Notes: a model not told the origin generated them from the letters alone. 64,000 nt of DNA from Typhlomys cinereus (GCA_023101885.1 JALPQD010000006.1:14369585-14433584); one strand, 5' to 3'. Shown: positions 25,048-36,720, counted from the stretch's first letter. Numbers and translations are program-made.

Positions 25048-25246
25048 TTTAGACAGGATCTCATGTATACCAGACTGGTCTCTAATGTGCTGTGGCCAAC
25101 AACGATGTAAAGCTTCACATCCTCCTGCCTCTTCCCAACGTGCTGGAGTTGCCAGTATGCATTACTCCAGACATGCTGGGGATCAAACCGAGACCTTCAT
25201 ACATGCAAGGCAAGCGTTGCAACTACTGTTCTACGTTCCCAGTCCT
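25048..25246 (-). mobile_element. B4-type SINE (B1 plus ID)
   Basis: TTTAGACAGGATCTCATGTA and ATCCTCCTGCCTCTTCCCAA are the complement of B1. They are joined directly to GGGGATCAAACCGAGACCTT and CAAGGCAAGCGTTGCAACTA, the complement of an ID-like tRNA unit. This B1-ID fusion is the B4 layout. Confidence 0.75.
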
Positions 25247-25419
25247 CTGCTAAGAATTTTACATTTGTTTTACTATTTGCTGTAGAAAGGAAGAAAAATG
25301 TATAAGAAATATAAGGTAAAATCAGCATGCACTTAAATATTAAGTGATGTTAATATTTAGAGATACAGCCTTACACATTCAGCCTGGCTTTCTTTCTGCC
25401 TTTCTTAATTGCCATATAC

Positions 25420-25835
25420 ATTAGTTATTTTTCTTGTTTCTATGACAGGACTACCTGACAGAGTAACTTTAGGAGAGAGAGGTCTATTTTCAGTTTCAGT
25501 TTAGAAGCCAGAGTCCGTGGTGGCAGGGAAGGCATGGCAGCTGAGATGGAAGAGTCCCTTGAGACTGAGCTGCAAAACAGTTTGCTCACATCTCAGCAGA
25601 TCGAGAAACAGAAAGCTTGGACCAGAAGCTAGGCAACCCTGAAATTCCAATTCTAGTGTTATAGTAAATGACTAACAGACTAGAGCTTATGACTACTCCC
25701 CAAAGTTCTACAAGCTCCCAAACAATACTACCAGCTAAAAGTCATGTGTTCAAGCCCGTGGAGTCTTTTTCAGAACCCCTCTCCCAATATAAATGCGCAC
25801 GATAACAAGAGTGTCACGATGCACATATGACAGAT
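25420..25835 (-). mobile_element. decayed interspersed repeat, URR1-like
   Basis: TTCTTGTTTCTATGACAGGA, GTGGCAGGGAAGGCATGGCA and AGTCATGTGTTCAAGCCCGT resemble the complement of a common rodent repeat that I believe is URR1 (hAT-related). The family name is from memory and uncertain. Confidence 0.4.
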
Positions 25836-27195
25836 TGCAGGGCTCTTTTCATGCTGAAACTTACATGTATTTTAGTAAAAACATTGTTTTTTAATAAAGA
25901 TTTTATAAGGTTTTACTCGACCATGTCCATAAACATGGAGGAACGAGGCCACAGGATGTGAGTCCCTTCAGGCTTTTGAAATAACTTCCCATATTATACA
26001 CAGGGAACTTAAAAATTTGTGGTTGCCATGGCTGCCCCCTAGTGCCTGCTGATTCTGATAGAAAGCTGAGAAAACAGGAAAAATGTCTGACCCAATACAC
26101 ACTTATCAGAATATTGTCCTTTATGTTGACCCATGTGGTAAAGTTATAAAAATCCCTACAAACAAAATCCATACTGTAAATAGCACCTCATGCTATTTGA
26201 TCTATTGACTCACTATTGTCAAGCCCTCGGCTCCATCTGCTAGTAGATCTGTGCCTTCGTTGCTTTGCCAATTCAAGAAAGGGACAGACTGGAAGGGTTT
26301 GGCCTCATTGTGCAATAATAGAGTCATATAAAGACCTCATCAGTCCCCTTTTTTATTTTAGAGGTCTATCTTAATTTTACAGACAGTTTTGTGTGAACGT
26401 TGTAAATTATATTCAAATACTGTCTTATTTTCTAGTTTTAATGACATAACTATAGTTTTTGGATTGAGAAAAGCACTCATTTGCTTATCTCCATCTGGAC
26501 CCTGTGAAAGAAGTGCTAAAATCTTTGGTTCACAGACACTATGGCCTCAATGTGCTCTGAATGTCTCCTGAGGGTCCATTGTGGTGAAAAGGATGAAGTC
26601 CCCGTCTTTCTGTTGGGAGGTGATAGACTCTCTGGAAGTTGAGATCTATTGAGAGATCCTTAGGTATATTATAGGTGTCAGATTGAAGCTCGATGGGGGC
26701 TATAAGACTGAGGTTCATTGAAAGCATGAGGTAGTTCCTATGGATCTTCTTGATAGATCTCATGATCCCTTGAGCTCTGGTCAAGGAGCAAGTCCACCCC
26801 ACTCCAGTTCACCTTGCACCTGGTTTCAAGTGTGGAAATGTGCATTTTCCTCACATACTTTCACCAATCCTGTCTACTACAAGGCACCAAGGGGCCTTCA
26901 CCATTGAGTCTCCATTGTGTCACTTAGACTTTAAGCCTCCAAAACTGAAGCTAAATAAACCTTTTGTTCAAGTGACCTATCTTAAGCATTTTATGACAGA
27001 AATGAAAAGCTGATATGCCAGAAATATTTTCTGATGGTTGTACAATAGCTGTGATTATGTGACATCTCAGTAATAGTCAGGACACGCTTGAGAATGCCAA
27101 GGATATTATGATGTGGCATGTCTAATGTCTAATCATCTCAGGAATTTAATAAGATGACTTGAAGAAGTCTTTCAAAGAACGTATTGCTATGGGAT
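25836..27195. other. intergenic DNA; possible MaLR-like end
   Basis: No gene. GCCTCCAAAACTGAAGCTAA then ATAAACCTTTTG at about 26935-26965 resembles the 3' end of a MaLR-type LTR. Its 5' limit is unclear. Confidence 0.4.
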
Positions 27196-27545
27196 GGATG
27201 TTAGTGTCCCCTAAAAAATCATATGCTGAAGCCTAATGCTCAATGTGACAGTTTGGAGGAGGGGACTCTGAGAGACAATTAGGTCATGAAGGTGGAGTTT
27301 CCATGGCAGATTAACCCCCTTGTTAAGATCTCTGTCTTTCTCTTTTTCTCTCTCTTCCTCTTCCTCTCCCTTTATCCTTTTCCCTCTCCTGCTTTCCCTT
27401 TTCATTCCCACATTGTCTTTTTCTCTCTCTCCCCATGTGACGGCATGTCCTTCTGCAGCCTAGAAGCTGACCAATAATGTACCTCCATCTCAGATGTTGA
27501 GCCTCCAGAAATGTATTTCTACTGTACATGAGCTACCACAGGGGT
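27196..27545 (+). mobile_element. MLT1-like MaLR LTR
   Basis: TGTTAGTGTCCCCTAAAAAA, GCTGAAGCCTAATGCTCAAT, GAGACAATTAGGTCATGAAG and TTGAGCCTCCAGAAATGTAT follow the forward layout of MLT1-type LTRs. A pyrimidine-rich expansion lies at 27320-27435. Confidence 0.7.
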
Positions 27546-27734
27546 GGGACTTTTCTTATCACAGTACAAACTGACAGGACAGTACAGGCTGTCAAACAGC
27601 TGGATGCAGACCACATGAAAGAGTTAAAAATTGGTTTGGACTATGGAGATATGAAAAATCCATGCCTTAACATAAATGAAAAGTTAAACAAGAATCATAT
27701 TGGGCATGGCAAACCTGGTGTCCTAGGTTCTTTT

Positions 27735-28065
27735 CCTATTGTAGTCACAAAATACTCTGACTAAAGTGACTTAAGGAAGAAACCATCTATTTGGTTCAAA
27801 ATTCCAGGTTATAATCCATCATGGCAGGGAAGTCACAGCTGCAGGAACTTGAAAATGTGAATGCATGCTCCATGCTGCTCACCAGTCTTTCTTACATGGT
27901 TGAGGATCCTCTGTTCAGAAAGTAATCCCACTCACAATTATTGTGATCTCCAACATAAACTAACTCTTAATCATGATAATCCTTCACAGGAATGCCTAGA
28001 AGTCCTTTTCCCAAGTGATTCTAAGTTGTGTAAAGTTGGCAGTTGAGACCAACAATCATACTATT
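27735..28065 (-). mobile_element. decayed interspersed repeat, unassigned family
   Basis: CTAAAGTGACTTAAGGAAGA, ATCCATCATGGCAGGGAAGT and AAGTTGGCAGTTGAGACCAA follow, in complement, the same layout as the repeat at 57915. It is a widespread rodent repeat that I cannot name reliably. Confidence 0.4.
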
Positions 28066-28353
28066 CACTACTTTGTGATGCTAACAATCATTTGTCACTC
28101 TTCAGAGATGCATTTATCTGGGAAGGATACACTTATGAAATTTGAGTTGATCATTTCAAAATTCTGTTCCTGAAGAAGTCAGTTAAACAGAGACTCATGT
28201 AAATGGAATATCAGAAAATGTTGTGGTGACTAAGTACTCACTAACTAATTCATTGTAGGTACAAATTTATGTTTAAACTGTAGAGAAAAAGGCACTAGAT
28301 GTTTCAACATAGCAGTAGAAAGATATTTCCTTCTCTTAGAATTAAAGAAAAAA

Positions 28354-28564
28354 GGGGCTAGAGAGATGGATCAGGGATTAAGACTTTCTTGCAAGCAGAA
28401 GTCCCATGTAAAAAATGCCAGGCAGAAACAGCAGTAGCCTGCACTTTTGGTCCTGGTGGGCAGAGTCTGAGAAATCTCAGAACAAAGCAAAAAGGAAATA
28501 GAAGTAATCTAGGACAATTCCTGAACTTACCCTTGGTCCTCAAAGGGACATAAGGTACCCTCTG

Positions 28565-28596
<32 letters not shown>
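28354..28596 (+). mobile_element. B2-like SINE, old subfamily
   Basis: GGGGCTAGAGAGATGGATCA head, family body and (AC)n tail, with a perfect 14-bp duplication (AATTAAAGAAAAAA) at 28340-28353 and 28597-28610. The copy lacks part of the tRNA-like region around the B box (GCAGAAGTCCCATG). Confidence 0.9.
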
Positions 28597-28599
<3 letters not shown>

Positions 28600-28654
28600 T
28601 AAAGAAAAAAAAGTATGAGAGGGAGAATAATGCTTTAATACAACTTTATTTTAA

Positions 28655-28976
28655 GCCATATGACCCTGCTATCCCACTTTTGGGAATAACACCCCATGCA
28701 GCAGAGGTTCACCTCGATAGCACAAGCACGACCATGTTCATAGCAGCACTGTTTACAATAGCAAAGTCATGGAATCAACCCAAATGTCCAACAGTTGACG
28801 AGTGGATAAGGAAACCGTGGTACATCTATACAATGGAGTACTACTCAGGCATCAAAAATGATGAATTACTGGAATTTGCTGGGAAATGGATGTCATTAGA
28901 AACAATTATATTAAGTGAAGTATCCCAAACCCAGAAAATTAAGCCCCGTATGTACTCCCTAATAGGTGGCTCCTAG
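28655..28976 (+). pseudogene. L1 ORF2 C-terminal fragment
   Basis: Open frame without a start, containing [32 protein letters not shown] and MYSLIGGS before the stop. This is the extreme C-terminus of L1 ORF2p, close to that of the full-length L1 here, so the same young subfamily is likely. The endonuclease and reverse transcriptase parts were never copied. It cannot encode a functional product. Confidence 0.9.
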
Positions 28977-29653
28977 TACCAAACTCACCAAGCCCACATT
29001 GAGACTCTCAAAGGGGGTGACATACAGTGCTCAGCAGGATGGAGTGAAGGGCATTGCAGGAGCAGCAAAACTGCAAAAGAAAATCAACAAACCACAATCC
29101 AGAACTTCAGAGACTCTATATCAACCACATAGAACTAGGCCAGCCTAATCTCTCCCCATCCTGAAGCTCAGGGACATTTGTGGAAGAGGGGGCGGTAAGA
29201 TTGTAAGAGCAAAAGGATGGGAGGAGCAATGATTTGCAAGATTCTCCACACTAGTTAGGGTCGAAACAATCATAATAGGACTTTGCATGCCCTATGCAAT
29301 GTCCAACACACTATTGACCTCACAAAGTCTAGCATCAGCTAAAGGCACCAAGATCCTTGGAGGCAAGGGATTGACAGCCACAGTAGTGTTCTTATGCTTA
29401 AGGGGAACACAAGAAAGGGTTCAGGGAAATGCCACTGGGTCCTTGTACGTCATCGGAGAGTAGGACCCAGAGAAGAGTTAGGCATACACAATAAAGGACT
29501 CTCTGGGAATTGGGGGGGGGGGAGGCACTGGGGGAGGGGAGGGGAGGGGAGGGAGGAAACAGGGGGTTCGGGGGGAGGAGGAGGGAGAGAGGGAACTGGT
29601 CTACCTATTAAGTTTGTACGAGCAGAAATAATAAAAAATGTATAAAAAAAACC
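28655..29653 (+). mobile_element. 5'-truncated young L1 (ORF2 end plus 3' UTR)
   Basis: Parallels the 3' kilobase of the L1 at 36568 in the opposite orientation. ORF2 C-terminal sequence runs to a TAG at 28974-28976. A 3' UTR follows, including the G-rich tract at 29510-29600, then an A-rich tail. A short duplication TTATTTTAA at 28646-28654 and 29654-29662 brackets it. Confidence 0.9.
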
Positions 29654-29662
29654 TTATTTTAA

Positions 29663-31515
29663 AAGCAACCCAGGATAGAAACAAAAGGAAAAACATTAAT
29701 GTTCATTATTCTCTGTTTCTTTTTCCTTTCTTATGTTTCCTTTCATTTTCATTAAATTCAAGTAAATTTCAAGTAAATTCAGGGAATATAAATAGAGATA
29801 CTAGAATGTTTATTATCAAAAAGTTGATAGATTATTTGCAAGATTTAATCTACAAACAAGGTATTGAAGGCTATGAAGGGCCACATAATACATAGCTAAG
29901 GTTGACACTGAAGTTAAGTACTATTAGAAATTCCTTTTCCATGTTCACACTTTGAGTGAAAGTTACTAAATATACTTCATTATTAGAAGAACAGGATATT
30001 GGATGTGATCTTGTCTTAAAATCATAGGTGTCTTCTTCAAAAACCTAACCTTAGTTTGCATCAGAACAGCATATGGTACGAAAGTAATTATACATTTTAA
30101 TGAATGTGAATCCTTTCCTATTAGCAAACTATGTTGAACAAATATTTTAAAATATTTTCTCTGAATAAGCACTGTTTTGCCACAACAGAGTGGGTGTTTA
30201 ACAAATCAAAATAAGTACAGTTGTAGTACTGAGACTGGAAAATACTATATGTTTGTGTATGTATCAAAGCATAGAGAGGTTCATAAACACATCCAGACAT
30301 ATGTGGATATGTATTCACACAGATTATGCACATATACATAAGAGTTTGATAAGATGCACAAATGTGAGATGGGATGTATAACATTGGAACATATTAAAAA
30401 GAGAATCACAGAAGCCTTACTTTAACACTATCTCAAGGATAACTTGTACCATCAGGGATCCATAGGAGGCAGGAAAACATAATTGTACCAGCATAGATCT
30501 TACACTATAGATTACTAGATAAGGGCCTAACAGTGTTCCTGAACAGGCAGAAGAATCCGGTTGGTTACTCCTCTTCCCTCTTCTGACATTTCCTCCAAGT
30601 AATCTTACTGAGCTTTCCATCATATCTACTGCATCATGCTCAATGTTGCTAGGACAAGTCCTCATCTGCTACTTCAGAGCAAAAGCCAGGGCATCTCTGA
30701 GGGGTCACTTATTCACACATGCTCGCTCAGTTTTTGTTAAATGGTTGGTCACATCACAGGAGGTGAGCTGCTGATACAAGTTCAAGATAACATAACTTGA
30801 TTCCGTGAAAATGTTTTGAATGTATAGCCCCATACATAAGAACTAACCCAATAAATAAGGTGAGAAAGGCTATGAAGGTTCCTACAGGGGAATAAACAGC
30901 CACAGGGGAAGCTAAGTGTGGAGCTGGTGAGGACAGCTTTCAAAATAAGGAAAGTCAGGAGAGTTTGACGTGGAAAAGTTTGTTACATGAAGAAAAAGGA
31001 AAATGCTTAAAAAACCTAAAGATGAAAAACAGTATGATTTGTCTGAAAATTCTAGGACGTATATATGTCTGGAGACTGGAGCACAAGGGGATGTTTGGTT
31101 TTCTATAGAGGAGACACAAAAGAATGTTGAAGCTACTCTAAAGAATTTAGAAGACCAAGTAATGCCTTTAGAGTACTGCATGGCCAGTCAGGAGACTAAA
31201 CTATTTAAACTTTCTTTTTTTAAAATAGATATTTAAAGACCTTGCAAAAATAGTTTGTTAAGTGAATTCGATCACTTCCTTCAGTTATAAATACACCTAA
31301 AAATTCTATGGAACTACCCATCTTTGTGAATTTGTTACCTAAAGAAATCAGGATTTTTCAATCTTCATTACAGTGTTCGCAGATTTATTGGGTTGATAGG
31401 TAAGTTATTCACATGTCTAAAATTAAGATAGCAGTGAGATCTTCTGACAAATCTTGTGATTAGGTGCATTACAACAGTAGCACACTAATAACTGGGTTTT
31501 TAGCAAGGTGATTGT
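29663..31515. other. intergenic DNA without a recognised gene
   Basis: AT-rich. A 77-codon ORF at 31003-31236 has protein-like composition (GAQGDVWFSIEETQ, EATLKNLEDQ) and the same frame reads plausibly upstream through one stop at about 30988. I do not recognise it. No other feature is seen. Confidence 0.4.
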
Positions 31516-31519
31516 AGGA

Positions 31520-31885
31520 GGTACTGGTTACTTTTGTCTGTTGTGAGACACCACTTAAATCAAGCAACCTAAGGGAGAAAGGGACATTTATTCAGCTTAC
31601 GGTTCCAAAGTGGAGAAACAGTTTATTACTCCTTGGAAAAGGCATGGCTGACTGGCAGGAGCTGGAGGCGACCTAGGTTACTGAAGAATCATGGAGGATG
31701 AGAGAAAGCTCACTGCAACTGAAGCTGGGAGAGGCTAACCAACCTTAAAGTCCGCCTCCTGGGGTTCTCTTCCTCCAGAAAGGCTTCATCTCCTAAAGGT
31801 GCCATGACCTTCCCAAACAAGTAAAGATTCAAACACAGGAGCCTGTGGGGGACAATTTACATTTCAAACCATGACGTGGCAGTTC
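31520..31885 (-). mobile_element. decayed interspersed repeat, URR1-like
   Basis: GTTACTTTTGTCTGTTGTGA at one end and GAGCCTGTGGGGGACAATTT then CAAACCATGAC at the other. This is the complement layout of a rodent repeat I believe to be URR1. The family name is not certain. Confidence 0.5.
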
Positions 31886-32189
31886 ACACACACAAAAAAA
31901 TGTGCCTGTGCTGTAACTGTGTGCACAGTATCTTGTGAGTTAAAATAATGTTCTGAGGAGAGTACATACCCTTTTTCAACGGAAAAGGGATCTATGGCTT
32001 AAAAAGGTTAAAAATGCTGCTGCTGCTGAGATATTTTGAAGGCAACATTTGTGATTCAGGAAGAACCCGGGCAAATGCTGCCAAGTGCAAGGAACCTGTG
32101 AAGATGAAGACTTCAGGTAGGAACGTAGCATTACTGAAATGGGAGATGGTGTGCAACTGAATTGCAGCACTGGAATACAAGGGGAAAAG

Positions 32190-32305
32190 AAAAAAACTGC
32201 ACAGAGAAGGGGGAAGAGAAGAGAGGAGCAGAGAAGGGAAGCGGAGGGGAAGGGAAAAGGGGGAGGGAGTGGAGGGAAGGGGAAGGGAGGGGAGAGTAAA
32301 AGGCT
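32190..32305. repeat. polypurine G-rich tract
   Basis: About 115 bp with purines almost exclusively on the + strand and many GGG/GGGG runs (GGAAAAGGGGGAGGGAGTGG). It has triplex or G-quadruplex potential and no clear repeat family. Confidence 0.85.
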
Positions 32306-32497
32306 CACTGTACTCCAAGTGAGGAGGAATCAGTATGCTCTGAGAGCAAAAGCAGGGCACTGAAATTGGTAAGTCCAGGGGAGTGGGTCACTGAGAGACT
32401 GAAAGGGCGGAAGGACCAGGACGCCTGGTCATTGTAGACTTTAGGAAACTATATCTTCTTGTCTTAAAGAGAAAGGCATTCGATGTGTGCATGAGTG

Positions 32498-32516
32498 TAT
32501 CAGTGTGTGTGTGTGT

Positions 32517-32548
<32 letters not shown>

Positions 32549-32863
32549 ACAGAAAGAGAGAACACCTGCATATGTTATGGCATGCATATGTGGAGGTGAG
32601 AAGAAAACCTTCCTGAGTCATTTCTGTCTCTCTACCTTGCTTGGGACAGTCCTCTCTTCTTTCTGCTCTGGTGTAGTATACTCCAGGCTAGCTAATCCGT
32701 GAGCTCCCAGCTAGTTCCCCTACCTCTACTTCCCAACTTGCCACAGGAGTGCTGGGATTACCGATGGGTCACTACGTCCAGATTTTCACATAGGTTCTGG
32801 AGATCAAACTCCGGTCATCAGGCCTGGGCAGCAAGAGCTTCTTGCCACTCAGCCATCTCCCCA
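32498..32863 (-). mobile_element. B3-type SINE with (TG)n
   Basis: A TG run at about 32502-32548, then GTGGAGGTGAGAAGAAAACC, AGGAGTGCTGGGATTACCGA and GGAGATCAAACTCCGGTCAT, ending in CACTCAGCCATCTCCCCAGG. This is the complement of a B3-type SINE. Confidence 0.75.
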
Positions 32864-33029
32864 GGGTTCCCACTTAAGACCTTTAAGCAGGCTGGCAATG
32901 TGATTTCATTTTGTATAAAGAAATTGTGCAGAGGACTGAGAGGGTGATAGAAGTGGGAGGTCGAGTGAAAGATGCTGCTGGTGGCTGTGATGGCAGAGAA
33001 GGAAGGAAGAAGTTAAATATAGTGTGATG

Positions 33030-33540
33030 GCTAATTTCCTAAAATTAACTTATTCTGTGACATTTTCATACATGTACATAATAATTCTGGTCTCTCATCC
33101 TGTTCCCACTCTCATCAACTCCTCATTCCTCCCATCCCCATTCCATTTTTTAATGTCTTTTCTGTTTGTTTGTTTTAATTTGGTTTTCACTTTGTGACTT
33201 GCTCACAGGGGATGGGTGCACATCCATCTACTGAACACGAGTGCCTCACCCATGGTTACATCACAGAAGCCTTAATCTGCTATTAGATCCCCTGGGTAAG
33301 GGAGGACTTTATGAGCCCCTCTACCTTCTGTAACTGAATGTGCATGGGTCTATCTGGTGCAGAGCTGTTGTGAGTTGAGTGGCAGGACCATGTCATGATC
33401 ATAAAACGCAGCCTCACGGGCCTTCTACTAGTATCTGTTCACACTCTTTCTGCCCCTTCTTCCGTGACACTCCCAAGTCTTGGAGTAAGAGATATGCACG
33501 TCTTGTTCAAGAATGACCACTCAACAGTCCCTTGCTCTCA
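33030..33540 (-). mobile_element. old L1 3' UTR fragment
   Basis: A T-rich start, a C-rich stretch at 33095-33145 and TTCTGCCCCTTCTTCCGTGA, parallel to the 3' UTR of the other L1s but much diverged. Confidence 0.5.
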
Positions 33541-33787
33541 GTACTTTGACCATAATGGCTAATTTTCCATGTCAGTTTGAATAGGTTACAGTGTGCATTA
33601 ACTGCTCATTATTATTCTGGGCACTTCCATGAGAGTGTTTCACATGAGATTAACATTCAAATCATTGTGCTTTCAGCAAAGCAGATTGCTCTCTATTATT
33701 GTCTAGAAGAGGCTAGTTGCCCAATGTGCTGGCAGGTTAGTCTTCAGTGTGACAAGTTTGAGAAAATGGAACCTTTAGGAAGTAGAT

Positions 33788-33965
33788 CTCAAGCTAGAGA
33801 GATGGCTCAGTTAGTTAAACACTTGCAACATAAACATGGAGGCCTAAGCCAGGAAGAAGGCTGCAGAGTGAACGGCGCACAGTGGGGCAGTACAGGGAGG
33901 CAGAACCAGTGGGGTTCCTGGGACTCCTTAACTAGTCAGATTATCTGAATTGGTGAGCTCCTGGA
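33788..33965 (+). mobile_element. B3-type SINE, degraded
   Basis: AGCTAGAGAGATGGCTCAGT head and GGGAGGCAGAACCAGTGGGG, AATTGGTGAGCTCCTGG body match the B3 layout in the forward direction. Confidence 0.65.
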
Positions 33966-34320
33966 TTAAGATATTGCACCACAAAAAACAACTTTAAATC
34001 TGGATAGAACCCACACCTACCCTCCAGCAGGCCAGATAAAAAGAGAAAAAAAGAAAGAAGAGCTCTCTGACTCTCTTGTCCTGTGCTGACAGACTTTCCT
34101 CCTGCTTCTTCAACCCATCCATGTGATGGAAGCCCAGAGATGTGCTAGGGTCCTCTGGCCTTTAGCATCAGATTGGAACTTCTGAGCTATTCAGCTTTGG
34201 ACTGAGTAGCTACTGACAGCTATTGTTAAACCACCTAGACCTCATCTTGTAAGACAATCCAATAAATTCCCTTTTTGTATATTCATTCTATTCTGTTCCT
34301 CTAGAAAACCCTGACTATTT
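33966..34320 (+). mobile_element. decayed interspersed repeat, unassigned family
   Basis: Ends in CCAATAAATTCCCTTTTTGT and TCCTCTAGAAAACCCTGAC, a 3' end common to several old mammalian repeats. The interior (CTCTTGTCCTGTGCTGACAG) is consistent. I cannot assign the family. Confidence 0.4.
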
Positions 34321-34510
34321 CCCTTCTGGTTTCTAATCTTGCCCAGTGAGAGTCTCCCTTTTTCGTGGACTTTTACCATGATGCCATCTGCCATGGGGTC
34401 CTCACCAGAGGTGAGCCCTACTACAGCCATTTGCTGGGCCACACCACTGAGAGAATCTTTGAACATAACTTTCTACTCTCACATGGAAGCAACGTGGGGG
34501 AAGTGCTGCC

Positions 34511-34977
34511 AGGAGTTCTCAGAAAGACAACGTAGCTCCCTCCAGGCCCCAGAAGCACCAGAACAGTTTACTTTCAAAAATGACCAGTTTGATAAGAGTG
34601 TTCAGACCAAAAAAATTAATGCAAAACTTCATGATGGAGTATGTTAGTGGTGTAAAGAGGTTCTTGAATGGTGTGTCAAATTCAACAAATACAAACCATT
34701 GTCCCAACTCAAAAAGTGTGTTAAGTGCTTACAAAAGATGGTTAAGGATTCTTAACACGTAACATGCAGACCATGTGCTAGTAAACTTGACCTGTCTGCA
34801 AAATGCAAAGAGAAAGAGGGACGTCGCTATTTTGTTTAACAAAGAATCAGAAAACACTAAGAGCAATCAAAAATTCTGACAATAGATGAAGCCTCAAAAG
34901 AAAGGAGGGCAGTGACGATGATTTTAAACTTTGATCTTGACTTACATGATATAGATGAGGACATTCAAGTGGAGTAA
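34511..34977 (+). pseudogene. C9orf85: processed pseudogene of C9orf85
   Basis: C9orf85 is a small conserved protein with cysteine-rich pairs; its function is not known to me. From 34511 the sequence reads SSQKDNVAPSRPQKHQN, then after a one-base shift near 34570 FKNDQFDK, KSVQTKKINAKLHDGVC, CKEVLEW, KYKPLS and CRPCA. This follows the family order without introns, which indicates a retrocopy. Lesions: the start codon is AGG (34511-34513); there are stops at 34645-34647 (TAG) and 34753-34755 (TAA); the reading frame shifts near 34570 and again near 34925. A final TAA at 34975-34977 ends the acidic tail region. The copy may extend 3' toward the (ATA)n run at 35530, which could be its former poly(A) tail; that is inference. 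It cannot make the protein. Confidence 0.9.
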
Positions 34978-35528
34978 CGTAGGAGTGATTTCGTGATTAA
35001 AAGCCAGGGAACCAATCTGAAATGCTGAGCACTGTTTGCCTCTGAGGGATTCACTGAAAACACTAAAATCCTAATGATGAAATCAGCAAAAACTGTTAGA
35101 AAAATAGAATTTCACATAAACAATAAAAGTTAAGTATAGCATTTGACTAATGATGAAACTATCATTTGGATTTTCATGACAAAATGAATGCATGTTGTGG
35201 TATCATATTATATAATTCAAAGGAATTATTTAGAAGAATGTGTTTATCACCTGAGGTCAAACTATAGAAGATTCTGAATTAGTAATTCTATCAGAAATGT
35301 TCATGTGAAACTAAGATGACATCAGTCCAAGGTCAGTACCTTTCAACAGACTTAAATCACTCACGTATAGTCCCACTCAACCCCTTGTGTCTGACTACAA
35401 AGCAAGACCATTTTTTGCAATCACGTTTAGCAAGTGTATAACAGTTTTTAATCTAAAAAGTATTTTTGTATATTTCATTCCACTATTTCTACTTTTTTCA
35501 TTTGTGAAATACTAATGATGTCCAAAAC

Positions 35529-35579
<51 letters not shown>
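35529..35579. repeat. (ATA)n trinucleotide microsatellite
   Basis: About 16 repeats of AAT/ATA starting at ATATAATAATAATA. It may have grown from the A-tail of the upstream retrocopy. Confidence 0.9.
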
Positions 35580-36007
35580 AATAATATAATCACAGTCAGG
35601 TGAAGAAGCAGATGGTGGCAAAAGCTTTCTTGAGTTATTTATTCTTCCTCCCAAGTTGATCCTTCTTCCTAGAGTTGGTACTGTCCTGAATTTATTATTT
35701 TATTGCCTTCATTTCTACTTGTAAACAACGTATACTAGCTATGTGTGTGAACATGCATTTTTTATTCATTTGTGTGATTATTGAAGCTTCTGTCCTTTTA
35801 TTTTGATAAAACCTCAAATCTGCAGAAAAGTGGCAATGCGGGACCATGAACTCTCCAGTTTCCCCATTGTTATTGTGAACTATTTGAAAAATGGAAATGG
35901 GCTAAGGAGAAAAAAAAAATACATGACCAGGATGGGAACACTCTATATCTTTAAGTTCTAACAATTTTTGTCTTTAAATTTCTTGCATTGTAAGTGTAGT
36001 AGTGATA

Positions 36008-36500
36008 GGTACAAGCTACTTTTGTACTGCTATTACCAAATTACCTGACAGAAATCACTTAAAGAACAAGAGGCCTTACACTAATCACCTGGAACCAGAA
36101 CAGCCAAATCTCTCCCCATCCTAAAGCTCAGAGAAACTTGCGGAAGAGGGGGCAGTAAAACTGTAAGAGCCTAAAGATGGGGAGGACCAATAATACGAAA
36201 GATACTCCACACAAGTTAGGTCTGCAATAGCCATAATAGGACTTGTATGACCTGCTCAATGATTGACACGTCAATGATCCCCCAAAGTCTAGCATGGATC
36301 ACAGGCACTAGGATCACAGGCAAGGGATCAACAGTTACACTCCCCTTCTCCAAGTCATACCTCTGAACAGTCCACAAAATCGTGCCACAAATTGGAAACC
36401 ATGCATTCAAAACATAAACCCTTGGGAGATATTTCATATTCGGATCATATCATTTGCTACACCCCAACACTTTCTCTTAAATGTTTTTTTCCCCAACAAT
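36008..36500 (-). mobile_element. URR1-like repeat split by an L1 fragment
   Basis: ACTTTTGTACTGCTATTACC and ACAGAAATCACTTAAAGAAC at 36020-36070 form one end. CATGCATTCAAAACATAAAC and CTTGGGAGATATTTCATATT at 36400-36440 form the other, matching the copies at 25420 and 31520. The middle is an inserted L1 3' UTR piece. Confidence 0.45.
36085..36345 (+). mobile_element. L1 3' UTR fragment, diverged
   Basis: AACCAGAACAGCCAAATCTC, GGAAGAGGGGGCAGTAAAAC and CCAAAGTCTAGCATGGATCA correspond to the 3' UTR of the L1 at 28655 but with more changes. No coding sequence. Confidence 0.8.
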
Positions 36501-36599
36501 CCCGTTTCATCAGCGCTCCATACTTCGAGAAAGTTGTAAGAACAGATGCGACTCATTCTAGTTCTTTTTTTTTCTTTTCTTTTTTTATTTCAGCTCATA

Positions 36600-36720
36600 C
36601 AAACTTATTAGGTACACCAGTTCTCTCCCTCCCTCCTCCTCCCCCCATACCCCCTGCTCCCCCTCCCTACCCCTCTCCCTCCCCATCCCCCAGTGCCTCC
36701 CACCCCAATTCCCAGAGAGT
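36600..36720 (-). repeat. L1 3' UTR polypurine (G-rich) tract
   Basis: C-rich on the + strand, G-rich on the L1 sense strand, with repeated GGGAGG and GGGGGA runs. Equivalent tracts are at 21650-21730, 29510-29600 and 61610-61700. L1 3' UTR polypurine tracts with G-quadruplex potential are a known feature of mammalian L1. Confidence 0.85.
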
